64,000 bases of DNA, taken from NCBI GenBank assembly GCA_016712345.1, contig JADJRH010000011.1, positions 3,720,001 to 3,784,000 on the forward strand, read 5' to 3'. How positions within the stretch are numbered: the first letter of the stretch is position 1; every line of letters begins with the position of its first letter. The DNA comes from Polyangiaceae bacterium (GTDB taxonomy: Bacteria > Myxococcota_A > Polyangia > Polyangiales > Polyangiaceae). A program made the translations under genes and the position numbers. A model generated the notes under the pieces. That model ran no database searches. It was not told where the DNA came from and saw only the letters and a list, made by a program, of their open reading frames with translations. Of the stretch, positions 26,996 through 35,451 are shown piece by piece.

Positions 26996-27919
26996 GTGAT
27001 TGCGAAGGTCGCGCGGTGGCTGCTCCTTGCGGTGCCGATTGTGGGCATCGCCGAAGTGGGTGCTCATTTTTGGTTTCGGTCGCGACCGCCCACTTTTTCT
27101 GAATGGGAGAGCATTCGCGAACCGGTGCTTGGACTGGGACATTTGAGCGCTCCGGTGATTGCCGCACCCGCGTGGGCAAGTCCAATGGTGCGCAAAGCGC
27201 TCGGCGATGAGCGAATGCCTCTCGCCCATGTCGCGCACGCGGACATGGACAGGTTTGAGCACGCCATTGAAGTGTCCGTTCTCGGGGAGCGCTCGGGCGA
27301 AGTGTCAGGTTGGACCGAAGAGTCAAAAGCCACGTTTGGAAAGTTTACTTTTCGCGTGCTGAAAAACCCTTTGTAAAAAAAAACGGTCACCGACTTTGTG
27401 GAGGTTTTGGGCCCAAACGCGACCGAAGTGTACACAACCGATCCATATCAAACCTGTCGATTCGCGCCGCACGCCCAAACAATGAGTGGCAATCTGGGGG
27501 GCAACCCAACCTTTCCGGCGCAACGTTTTGAATGTGCGGGCGGGCCGTTTTTCAACGTGGGAGTGACCGTGATTGCCGATGAAGAATTTCGGCCAAGAAG
27601 GTGCCTCTGGTCTCACCCTCCGCGTATTGGAGAGATTGTCACGCAGTTTCGCGATGTGGCGCTGGGCTCCACAATCGTGGGTCACGGCGGGCTCTACTGG
27701 ATGATTGAGCGCGAAAAAAAAGGCGCTCCCATAGAACTTTCGGTGCGGGTTGACGGGGAAGAAGTGGGTAGATTTGTCCACCAAGACGGTCAGGGGTGGG
27801 CGCGGTTTGAAATTCCGCTCGGTGTACATATCAACAAACAACATGCCCAGGTAGAATTTGGGGTTTCCTCCAAAAACCATCTGCACAGGCACTTTTGTTT
27901 TGAGGCTCGGTCGCAATGA
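26996..27919 (+). pseudogene. Membrane-anchored unknown protein interrupted by in-frame TAA
   Basis: Frame 26996-27376 encodes 126 residues with one N-terminal transmembrane helix (WLLLAVPIVGIAEVGAHF). It then stops at TAA 27374-27376. The same frame continues open from 27377 (KKTVTDFVEVLGPNATEVY) to 27919 with similar composition and a plausible beta-rich domain. The two pieces would make one protein of about 307 residues. The stop lies in TTGTAA followed by seven more A, so a point change to CAA, GAA or AAA, or a pair of indels, is possible. The downstream glycosyltransferase start overlaps the final stop (ATGA). The alternatives are two separate proteins, the second starting at GTG 27398. 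The function is unknown. Confidence 0.55.
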
Positions 27920-29751
27920 GCGCTCGCCGAAAACTCAACTGGGTAGATGGGGCGATCGCGTCGGCGCTCGGAACAAGTTACGCGGCGGTGCTCGTCAAGA
28001 CAGTGGGTCAACTGGGTTACGCGCGCGATGAAGGGTTTTATTTTCACGCGGCAAACGCGTACGGCCGCTGGTTTGAAGCTTTTTGGACCTCACCCAAAAC
28101 GGCTGTTGCGCGCGGAGCTGTAGACAACGCCTGGGGGGTAAACCACGAGCATCCGGCGCTCATCAAATCGCTTTTTGCGCTTTCAAACGTGCTCCTTCAG
28201 AAAAAACTGCACCTCTTTGCCATGGAGGGAACAAGCTACCGATTTCCGGCAATGGTGCTCGCGGGGGCGCTCATTGCGCTTGTGTACATTTGGGGAACGG
28301 AGGCGAGAAGCCGGGCGGCGGGCCTTGTTGCTGCGGTGAGTTTGGCCACATTTCCAAGGGTATTTTTTCATGCCCACCTGGCTTGTTTTGACATACCCAT
28401 TGTGGCAGTTTGGACTCTCTGTGCGTACACATTTTGGAAAGCGATCGCGGTTCAACCGGCCTCGGGTAGAATTTATAAAAATCTGAAGTGGCCTGTGCTC
28501 GCGGGCATCACGTTTGGATTGGCGCTCAACACAAAACACAACTCGTGGTTTTTGCCAATTGTCGCTTGCGTACACACCCTTGCCACGATTGTGATCGCGC
28601 GCATGTGGGGCGGTGCCCTGTCAAACCAAGACGTGCGTGTACGCCTGAAAAAGACCGCGTTGGCAATGGCTGCCATGGCCGTGTTGGGGCCGGTGTTGTT
28701 TTGGGCCATGTGGCCGTGGATCTGGCGCGACACCGGATCTCGACTGGTTCAATATGCGTTATTTCACCTGAATCATGACTATTACAACATGGAGTTTTTG
28801 GGGGTAAACTACTTTACCCCTCCCATGCCGCGGTCTTACGCGTTTGTCATGACGGTGGCCACGGTTCCGGCGGTCACCCTCTTGCTTGCATTGGCGGGAT
28901 TTGTGGGGCGCGCTCGGTTGCGCTTGATCATGGGCATGTCGTGGGCCGCGCGCCGATGGGTGGAAAAAAACGGGGGTGTGGGTGATGGGAAGAAACCTGG
29001 TTGGGTAGAAAAAGCGCTCGTTTGGAAGGCTCAAATCCCGGCGCTCGAAAAGCTTGGGCCCACGGGTGAGACAGAATTGCTGTGGCTGCTGTCGATCGGG
29101 GTTGTGTACACAGCTTGGCTGTCACCCAAAACACCCATTTTTGGGGGCACAAAACATTGGATGACAGCTTACCCATTTATCGCCCTGTTTGCGGGGGTTG
29201 GGTTTGACGACCTGATACGACTTATAAAAGTCTTGCTTGTCTCAAAGCGAAACAGCCTGTTTCAAAAGAAACAAGGATGGTTAAAGCTGCCCGTGCGAGC
29301 GGCCCTCCGGTGGGTAGCTCCGCTGCTTGGCATCAGCGTTTTGGCTTCTCCCATCGCTCAGTCGGCCGCATCTCACCCATGGGGTTTAACAAGTTATACT
29401 CCACTTGTCGGCGGCGCACCGGGAGCGGCAACACTTGGGCTCAATCGCGGATTTTGGGGATATCAAACCGGAGCGATCGTTGATTTTATCAACCAAGCCC
29501 CGCAGGGAAGCGCTGTGTTTGTACACGATACAGCGGGACCGTCATGGGACATGCTTGTGAGTGATGGGCGCGTTCGAAAAGACCTGCGCGGCGTGGGCTC
29601 TGTGGATTATTCACGGGTAGGTCTCTACCATCACGAAAAACACATGGGTGGGGTGGAGTATCAAAATTGGGTTGCGTACGGAACCCGTTGTCCGGCGCAC
29701 ATCGCCGGCCTTGACGGCGTCCCGGTGATTTGGGCGTACACAAGGCCATAG
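27916..29751 (+). CDS. GT-C (PMT/ArnT-like) membrane glycosyltransferase
   Basis: The 611-residue membrane protein has about ten hydrophobic helices. The first luminal-type loop carries ARDEGFYFHAANAYG, where the acidic pair (D-E) matches the catalytic motif of GT39/GT83 enzymes. The second half has a conserved KHWMTAYPFIALF segment, also usual in this superfamily. These enzymes transfer a sugar from a polyprenyl-phosphate donor to protein or lipid in the periplasm. Donor and acceptor are not determined. It overlaps the preceding interrupted gene by ATGA, so that gene was probably its partner. The heptose operon 10 kb away could supply sugars, but this is speculation. Confidence 0.82.
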   Translation: MSARRKLNWVDGAIASALGTSYAAVLVKTVGQLGYARDEGFYFHAANAYGRWFEAFWTSPKTAVARGAVDNAWGVNHEHPALIKSLFALSNVLLQKKLHLFAMEGTSYRFPAMVLAGALIALVYIWGTEARSRAAGLVAAVSLATFPRVFFHAHLACFDIPIVAVWTLCAYTFWKAIAVQPASGRIYKNLKWPVLAGITFGLALNTKHNSWFLPIVACVHTLATIVIARMWGGALSNQDVRVRLKKTALAMAAMAVLGPVLFWAMWPWIWRDTGSRLVQYALFHLNHDYYNMEFLGVNYFTPPMPRSYAFVMTVATVPAVTLLLALAGFVGRARLRLIMGMSWAARRWVEKNGGVGDGKKPGWVEKALVWKAQIPALEKLGPTGETELLWLLSIGVVYTAWLSPKTPIFGGTKHWMTAYPFIALFAGVGFDDLIRLIKVLLVSKRNSLFQKKQGWLKLPVRAALRWVAPLLGISVLASPIAQSAASHPWGLTSYTPLVGGAPGAATLGLNRGFWGYQTGAIVDFINQAPQGSAVFVHDTAGPSWDMLVSDGRVRKDLRGVGSVDYSRVGLYHHEKHMGGVEYQNWVAYGTRCPAHIAGLDGVPVIWAYTRP

Positions 29752-29806
29752 GCAACGCTGCGCAAAAAGTTGGCCCAGAAGGCGAGGGCGTGAAACGTCT
29801 CGCGCC

Positions 29807-31612
29807 ATGCGTCGTATCCTGCCGGGTGTATCCCTCGCTTTTGCCCTGGTCGCGTGGCCGCGATCGGCGAGCGCATGGGTAGAAACTCATGTGGTCGGCG
29901 ACGACGTGCGGGTGCTGTTTGAGAAAGATGCGCCCGCTCGGGTGGAGCACCGCATTACCGTGCGCGTTGCGGGTGGCCCCCTTCGGGTGTTGGATCTTCG
30001 CGGCGTGGACGGCGACGCCGAACCTGAATCGGACGCCTACCTTGTAACGGAGCGCGACGCCGCTGCAAAATCGCTCACTTCGGCGCAGGAAATAACCGCG
30101 GAGCTGCTTCCACCGGACAACAAACCTACCCAAGACGGCTCAAAAGCGCCGAGCGTTTTGCGTCTGCGGCTCGGCGAAAAAGGGATTGGAAGGGGCACGT
30201 ACGTTGTCCAAGTGCGGTATCGAACGCGGCTGGTGGAACGCGGTTTTGTCACATTTGACGGGACTGTGGCGCGCATTAGATGGAACGGCCTGGCGTGGGA
30301 AGACGGGTTTGACTCCGCAAAGGTGATTTTTGATCTACCCGCTGGCCCGGCGGCTCCCCGAGTGGAAGATCGAGCCGCGGCGGGCGCCCCCGACGCCCCG
30401 TTGATCCTTTCTACTGTCAGGCGAAAGGGCGATCGCGACGAGATTGAGCTTTTGAAGCCCTATGTCTCTGTGGGTGAAGCGCCCGAATGGAAGATCATTG
30501 CGGACGGGCGGGCCTTTGGAAAGGGCACTGCAAGCAACAAACCGGGTGATTTTCCGATGATTTCAATCGCCCAGCCCAAAGGATCGCAGGGTAGATTCGG
30601 CACTTTGTGGCTGGCGGGTGCGGCGTTTGGATTTTTGGGGTGGGCCTTTTTGGTGGCTCGAAAAGTGCGCGAGGTGACGCTGACATCTTTGGCGGTGGGC
30701 GCAAAGCCGGCGCCTCTTCTACCCATGCCCCTACCCCTTCGGGCGCCTTTGTCGGCGGGCCTCCTCGGGCTTGCGGGCTACCTTCAGGTGGTAAAACACG
30801 CTTGGACACCGGGCGCTCTTGCGCTGCTCGGTGCGGCGCTTTTGGTGGTGCACAAAGTGCCTGGGTGGCCCAAGTCTTTTTTTCTGAAAAAGCCTGGGAA
30901 ATGGCTGTCTGTCGCGGAACGTGAAACGTTTATCAAACCCGTTCGCCCCAAGGGATCTTACCTGGATGTTTCTACCCTGGCCGGTAAGGTTGGGTTTGTG
31001 TTGGGCTTGGGGATCATCGGCGGGCTTTCATGGTTGGCAAGCCAAACGTCGAGACACCTTGGTTGGATGGTAGCTCTCGATGCCGTGCTTGTATTGGCGC
31101 TGTTTGGAACGGGTCGCATGGCCTGGCTTCCTCCCAACCCAGTTGAAAAAGTTTCGCCGTTTTTAAAAAGTGTGGCGGACAGGTTGGGCAAAGTGTTGAA
31201 GGGGGACGCGCGGACTGTGGGTAGAATTCGCGTTCCCGACGGCGCTTCAGAACCCGATGAGCTGCGTTTGGCGGTGATTCCGCGACCGGCGGCTCAAGGG
31301 TTTCGAGCGTTGGAGGTGGGTGTTGTGATCGCTCCTGGGGCCGGCGGTGCGGCCCTGTTGCCGGGAGTTGTATTGCGGTACATGGAAGGCAGTCCGTGTG
31401 AAGCGGCGCTTGGCAAAATGATTCAAGCGGGGAAGTTTTCACGAGGGAAAAAACCGGGCGAAGTGGCTGTTGTGTACGCCCCTCGCCTACCCACGGCGCG
31501 AATGACGGCCGACTTGGCAGCGCGGCTCGCGCGGGCCATTGGGGTGAAGGTGGAGCCGAAGATTGTAAAGCGCGATGTGAGTGCAAAAGACCGCGCTCGC
31601 CGCGCCGCTTAA
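29807..31612 (+). CDS. Membrane protein of unknown function (DUF2207-like layout)
   Basis: The 601-residue protein has a signal peptide (cleavage near ASA-WVET, residue 23), an extracytoplasmic beta-rich domain of about 240 residues, and then four to six transmembrane helices (about 265-282, 310-330, 335-350, 395-415, 420-435). A C-terminal soluble domain of about 140 residues follows. This order (secreted beta domain then membrane block) resembles DUF2207 proteins, but no signature is definite. It lies 55 bp downstream of the glycosyltransferase and may belong to the same transcript. The ATG start is directly before the signal. Confidence 0.7.
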   Translation: MRRILPGVSLAFALVAWPRSASAWVETHVVGDDVRVLFEKDAPARVEHRITVRVAGGPLRVLDLRGVDGDAEPESDAYLVTERDAAAKSLTSAQEITAELLPPDNKPTQDGSKAPSVLRLRLGEKGIGRGTYVVQVRYRTRLVERGFVTFDGTVARIRWNGLAWEDGFDSAKVIFDLPAGPAAPRVEDRAAAGAPDAPLILSTVRRKGDRDEIELLKPYVSVGEAPEWKIIADGRAFGKGTASNKPGDFPMISIAQPKGSQGRFGTLWLAGAAFGFLGWAFLVARKVREVTLTSLAVGAKPAPLLPMPLPLRAPLSAGLLGLAGYLQVVKHAWTPGALALLGAALLVVHKVPGWPKSFFLKKPGKWLSVAERETFIKPVRPKGSYLDVSTLAGKVGFVLGLGIIGGLSWLASQTSRHLGWMVALDAVLVLALFGTGRMAWLPPNPVEKVSPFLKSVADRLGKVLKGDARTVGRIRVPDGASEPDELRLAVIPRPAAQGFRALEVGVVIAPGAGGAALLPGVVLRYMEGSPCEAALGKMIQAGKFSRGKKPGEVAVVYAPRLPTARMTADLAARLARAIGVKVEPKIVKRDVSAKDRARRAA

Positions 31613-31627
31613 CGCAAAAGGGCCGGT

Positions 31628-31834
31628 TCAGCGCGGGACGGTGGACGAAGGCGCGGAGGACGACCGCGGCGGGACGGGTGCGCGGGCGGGCATAAAGGCG
31701 TAATAAATGCCCAAAAAGGCGAGCACGGCGAGCACACACAAACCCGCGATACCCAAAGTGAGGTAGAGCGCGAGACGACCTGTGGACAAGGGGGGCTTGG
31801 GGGCCTGTTGAGGCGGTTGATACGGTTGCGTCAT
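31628..31834 (-). CDS. Small single-pass membrane protein
   Basis: The 68-residue protein has a Pro/Gln-rich N-terminus (MTQPYQPPQQAPKPPL), one transmembrane helix (about residues 22-50) and a Ser/Pro-rich tail. It is transcribed alone, converging with the larger membrane gene 16 bp away. The composition is realistic for a tail- or mid-anchored small protein. No function is assigned. Confidence 0.55.
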   Translation of the reverse strand: MTQPYQPPQQAPKPPLSTGRLALYLTLGIAGLCVLAVLAFLGIYYAFMPARAPVPPRSSSAPSSTVPR

Positions 31835-31895
31835 GTTGAGTGATGATGGGACGCGGAGCAGCGCGAAAGGCCAAAACCGCGACGTTTACAGGGCG

Positions 31896-33074
31896 TCAGA
31901 AGGCGCCGTCAAGGCAGCAAAGCGCGACGGTGCTTGTATAGGTTTTGTCGTAGCAGCCAAACGCACCCGTGGCGTTTCCTCCACCTTTGGAGCTGAAACC
32001 TATCATGGGCGCCGCGGTGGTGTTGCAATTCATGCGGCTTGTGTCGACATTCCACGGGTAGAAGAGCTGATTACCGGCGGTGTTGGGTGCGCCGGCTGGG
32101 TCATACCCGCGCGTCCAGATGTAGATGGCATTGGCGGCCAGCGTGATCATGTTTTGCCGCAGTTGGGAAGCAAACGAATGGAAACCCCCCATTTGAAGTT
32201 CTACCCATGTGCAGAGGTGGCGACCCACGGGACACGAGGTGACCGCCGCGTTCCATGTACAGAGTTGACAACCGACCGTTGTGTACTCAACGCAGCTGTT
32301 GCCGACAACGTTTCCAAGGCGCGATTCACATTGGATTTGAAGGAGCGACTTTCCCCCCACCGCTGTGTGGGTATGGTCGGAACGGGCAACGGTGTTGGCA
32401 ATGCCGGTGCCAGCGAAATCAACGGCGAGAGGGCTGCCTGCCACGCCGGTTCCTATAAGTCCGCCGCCGAGTTGAATGATGGGAGGTGGTCCAACGGGGC
32501 CTTGAGGACCGGCCGGGCCGGCGGGACCGGTAGCACCCATGGGTCCGTCGGCGCCGGCGGGGCCGGTGGGACCGGGAGGGCCTTGCGGGCCTATCAGATT
32601 GGTGGGGTCACCTACCCATTGACCCATGGAGTTGATAACCATTCCAACCGCGCCGATCGACACCGAGTTTGGATGGATGTCACCTTTGACATCACCTGCA
32701 AAAAGAGCGTAGGGAACGCTTTCAATCAGGGTGCGCGGGGTCATTTCAAGGTCATTGCCAACGGTGATACCAAGCCACCGGTTGGCGCCCGTTCCAATCA
32801 CGTCGACAAGCGATGTTTGGTCACCGAGGCTGGCGGAGAAATAGCCGTCTTCGAGGTTGAGCGAATGGGTTTCAAACCAGAGGGGAGAAGCGCCGGCTTC
32901 GGTGTCGTAGATGGCAAACGTCACGTCTACCGAGCCGCTGACGGGCGCGCCGGCGCTTGTAAACAAGCGCCCTTGATGCATTAAAGCGTTGGGTACTGCG
33001 GTCGCATTGCCGGACAGAAGCAAAGCCGCGGGCAGTAACGCGGCGGCCAAGAAACGGTGCACCCAAGAGCGCAT
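31896..33074 (-). CDS. Secreted collagen-like repeat protein
   Basis: The 392-residue protein has a signal peptide ending ATA-VPN. An N-terminal domain of about 125 residues (ALMHQGRLFTSAGAPVSGSV) resembles the beta domain that precedes collagen-like regions in bacterial surface proteins. A Gly-x-y collagen stretch of about 14 triplets follows (GPQGPPGPTGPAGADGPMG). The C-terminal 190 residues contain eight or more Cys and form a distinct globular head (CTWVELQMGGFHSF). ATG 33074 is chosen over GTG 33080 because GGAGG lies 5 bp upstream. It begins a run of three large secreted genes on the minus strand. Confidence 0.85.
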   Translation of the reverse strand: MRSWVHRFLAAALLPAALLLSGNATAVPNALMHQGRLFTSAGAPVSGSVDVTFAIYDTEAGASPLWFETHSLNLEDGYFSASLGDQTSLVDVIGTGANRWLGITVGNDLEMTPRTLIESVPYALFAGDVKGDIHPNSVSIGAVGMVINSMGQWVGDPTNLIGPQGPPGPTGPAGADGPMGATGPAGPAGPQGPVGPPPIIQLGGGLIGTGVAGSPLAVDFAGTGIANTVARSDHTHTAVGGKSLLQIQCESRLGNVVGNSCVEYTTVGCQLCTWNAAVTSCPVGRHLCTWVELQMGGFHSFASQLRQNMITLAANAIYIWTRGYDPAGAPNTAGNQLFYPWNVDTSRMNCNTTAAPMIGFSSKGGGNATGAFGCYDKTYTSTVALCCLDGAF

Positions 33075-33187
33075 AAGCACCTCCAGGTTTTCAGCGTTTC
33101 ATGGAAACGCGCTCTTTGAAACAACGTTGGTGGAGGTTGGCGCTTTTTCGCGAACGGAGAAGATCACCCCGCGCGTGGGGCAGGATT

Positions 33188-35410
33188 CTACTTGCAGCGC
33201 GCAACCCAGTCGACGGCGTTGGCGACGAGCTTTTGAACGTTGGTATTGCTCCAACCGTTGGGCGCGTAATTGCCGGCGTGGGCGATTTCAGCCACGCGGC
33301 CAACCGGTGTGTCGCGAATGGCAACGGCGTCAATTGCCTGCGGGCTGCCGGCGATGCGCGTAATGCCTGTGCCGATCTTGGCCGTACCCACGTTGGAAGT
33401 GGAGGCAATTGTGAACGAGGCGGGTAGACCCAACCAAAGTGGATGGGCAGTAAAGCCCGGGTCAATTGTGTACACAACCTGACCTGAATAAGCCACCGTG
33501 CGTTGGAGGAGCACGAGGGGTTTCAGCGTTTGCCAGCGGTTTGAAGCCACGTGGTATGCGGCCCATTCAGTGAGAACGAGGCCGCCGCCGGCGACGTTTA
33601 CAAAGTCTAAAATAGCCTGTTGACCGGCAACGGGCATGTCGGTGGTGACCGAAGCCTGACCACTGGGACCGCCGCTGAGAACAATGACCGCACCGAAATT
33701 GGTGAGGGCCGGGTTGGTGCCGTTGTACTGGTAAGACGGCACCGCCGCGGTGGTGACAGTGAAGCCGGCCGCCGTCAACGCAGTGGCCAAAACGGCGCTG
33801 CCCGTGGGGCTGTCGTCGGGGAGGAGAAGAACCGACTTTTGGCAAACGCACGCCGCGTTGCTGCACATGCCTGAATGGCATTTAATGCCGCAACCGCCGC
33901 AGTTGTTGGCATCGGACTGGGTGTTGAATTCACACCCGTCGGCTGCGTTGTTGTTGCAGTTGGCATATCCGGCGTCACAGGTGCCAAGTGTACACGCGCT
34001 CGCCGCGCAGCTTGGAGTGCCGTTCATGGGGGTTGGGCAAACAACGTTGCAACCGCCGCAGTTCATGATGTCGGCGGTGGTGTCGGTTTCACACCCGTCC
34101 ATGACGTTGCCGTTGCAGTCGGAATGATCTTGGCCGCAACTGCCAATGGTACACATTGAGTTGACGCATGCTTTGGCGCCGAAAGGCACGTTGGGGCAGC
34201 CGTTGCCGCACGTTCCACAGTGGCCGACATCGCTTGTCAGGTTGGTTTCACACCCGTCGGTGGCGCCGCCGAAACAGTCGGCAAAGCCCATGTTGCAGGT
34301 GTCAATTCCGCAAACGAAACCGGAGCACTTGGCTGTTCCGTTGGCGATGGCGGGGCAAACGTTTCCACACGAGGCGCAGTTGGCTTCATCCGATGAAAGG
34401 TCAACTTCACATCCGTTGAGAACAATGCCGTCGCAGTCGGCAAAACCGGCTTCACAACCGCCGATTGCGCACTGACTGTTTTCACACTTGGGGTACGCAT
34501 GCGGAAGCATGCCGCACGGTTGATTGCACGCGCCGCAGTTGTTGACATCGGTCGCCAGAAACGACTCGCAGCCGTCAAACGTGGAAGCGTCGCAGTCGGC
34601 CCAGCCCATGTCGCACGCGCCGATCACACACGCGGCGTTGTTACAGGTGGGTGTGGCGTTGGGTAGATCGGGGCAAACGTAGCCGCACGTTCCGCAGTTG
34701 TTTTGGTCTTTTGTCAGGTCGATTTCACAACCGTCGACCATGTCGTTGTCGCAGTCACCAAACCCTAACAAACAGCCGCCGAACGCGCATTGACCGGCGA
34801 GGCAGTCAGGTTTGGCGTTGGGCGGCGACGGGCAGGCGTTGCCGCAGGTGGAACAATTTTCAGGATCGGTTCCGAGGTTGGTTTCACACCCGTCGGCGAG
34901 CATGCCGTTGCAATTGTCGAATCCGGCGTTGCACATCAAGATGCCGCACTGGCCGCTTGCGCACTGGGGTGTGGCGTTGGCAAACAGGCAGATGGTTTCG
35001 CAATCACCGCAGTGGGCGGGATCGCTCGACACTTCGACCTCGCAACCGTCGTCGGACAGCAGGTTGCAGTCGGCAAAACCGAAGCCGCACTCAAATGTAC
35101 ACTTGCCGGCAACACACGACGCCGTTCCATTGGCGCCGTCTTCACAGACTTTGCCGCAGCCGCCGCAGTGTTGTGTATTGGCAATCACATCAACGCACGA
35201 ACCGTTGCAGCACTCGGTGCCGTCAACGCAGTCTTCTTCACACGTGCTGATGCCTCCTGTGCCCGTACCGCCCCCGCCCTGATTGCCGCCGGAACCACCG
35301 TCGCCGCCGGTTTCACAAGAGAAGCAATACGCGTCGTTTTTGCACGAAGCGGCGCCGAAACCGGCGGCTGCGATGAGCAGCGCGCCGGCCAGATATTTTA
35401 ACGAGTTCAT
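33188..35410 (-). CDS. Large Cys-repeat surface lipoprotein with C-terminal GATase/ThuA-like domain
   Basis: The 740-residue protein has a signal with lipobox GAASC (Cys about residue 23). About 470 residues follow, containing around twelve units of 37-40 residues of the form C-x-GFADC-x-G-x-DGCE-x-DL-x-NCG-x-CG-x-VCP. This pattern is common in Myxococcota surface proteins and likely forms a disulfide-stabilised rod. The last 220 residues (VLLLPDDSPTGSAVLATAL onward) form an alpha/beta domain like ThuA/class-I glutamine amidotransferases, with no clear catalytic triad. ATG 35410 is selected because the signal peptide begins there. It is probably an adhesin or scaffold. Confidence 0.82.
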   Translation of the reverse strand: MNSLKYLAGALLIAAAGFGAASCKNDAYCFSCETGGDGGSGGNQGGGGTGTGGISTCEEDCVDGTECCNGSCVDVIANTQHCGGCGKVCEDGANGTASCVAGKCTFECGFGFADCNLLSDDGCEVEVSSDPAHCGDCETICLFANATPQCASGQCGILMCNAGFDNCNGMLADGCETNLGTDPENCSTCGNACPSPPNAKPDCLAGQCAFGGCLLGFGDCDNDMVDGCEIDLTKDQNNCGTCGYVCPDLPNATPTCNNAACVIGACDMGWADCDASTFDGCESFLATDVNNCGACNQPCGMLPHAYPKCENSQCAIGGCEAGFADCDGIVLNGCEVDLSSDEANCASCGNVCPAIANGTAKCSGFVCGIDTCNMGFADCFGGATDGCETNLTSDVGHCGTCGNGCPNVPFGAKACVNSMCTIGSCGQDHSDCNGNVMDGCETDTTADIMNCGGCNVVCPTPMNGTPSCAASACTLGTCDAGYANCNNNAADGCEFNTQSDANNCGGCGIKCHSGMCSNAACVCQKSVLLLPDDSPTGSAVLATALTAAGFTVTTAAVPSYQYNGTNPALTNFGAVIVLSGGPSGQASVTTDMPVAGQQAILDFVNVAGGGLVLTEWAAYHVASNRWQTLKPLVLLQRTVAYSGQVVYTIDPGFTAHPLWLGLPASFTIASTSNVGTAKIGTGITRIAGSPQAIDAVAIRDTPVGRVAEIAHAGNYAPNGWSNTNVQKLVANAVDWVARCK

Positions 35411-35451
35411 CCAAACTGCCCTGCGTTGCGAAGAAAAGTGATTGGCCTGTC

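Noticed and set aside
31833..32984. Open frame opposite the collagen-like gene
   Set aside because: Antisense to clear Gly-x-y repeats; it has no start signal or motif.
34000..35400. Repeated Cys/Gly units as recombinational repeats
   Set aside because: DNA units differ in many positions; the periodicity is at protein level.
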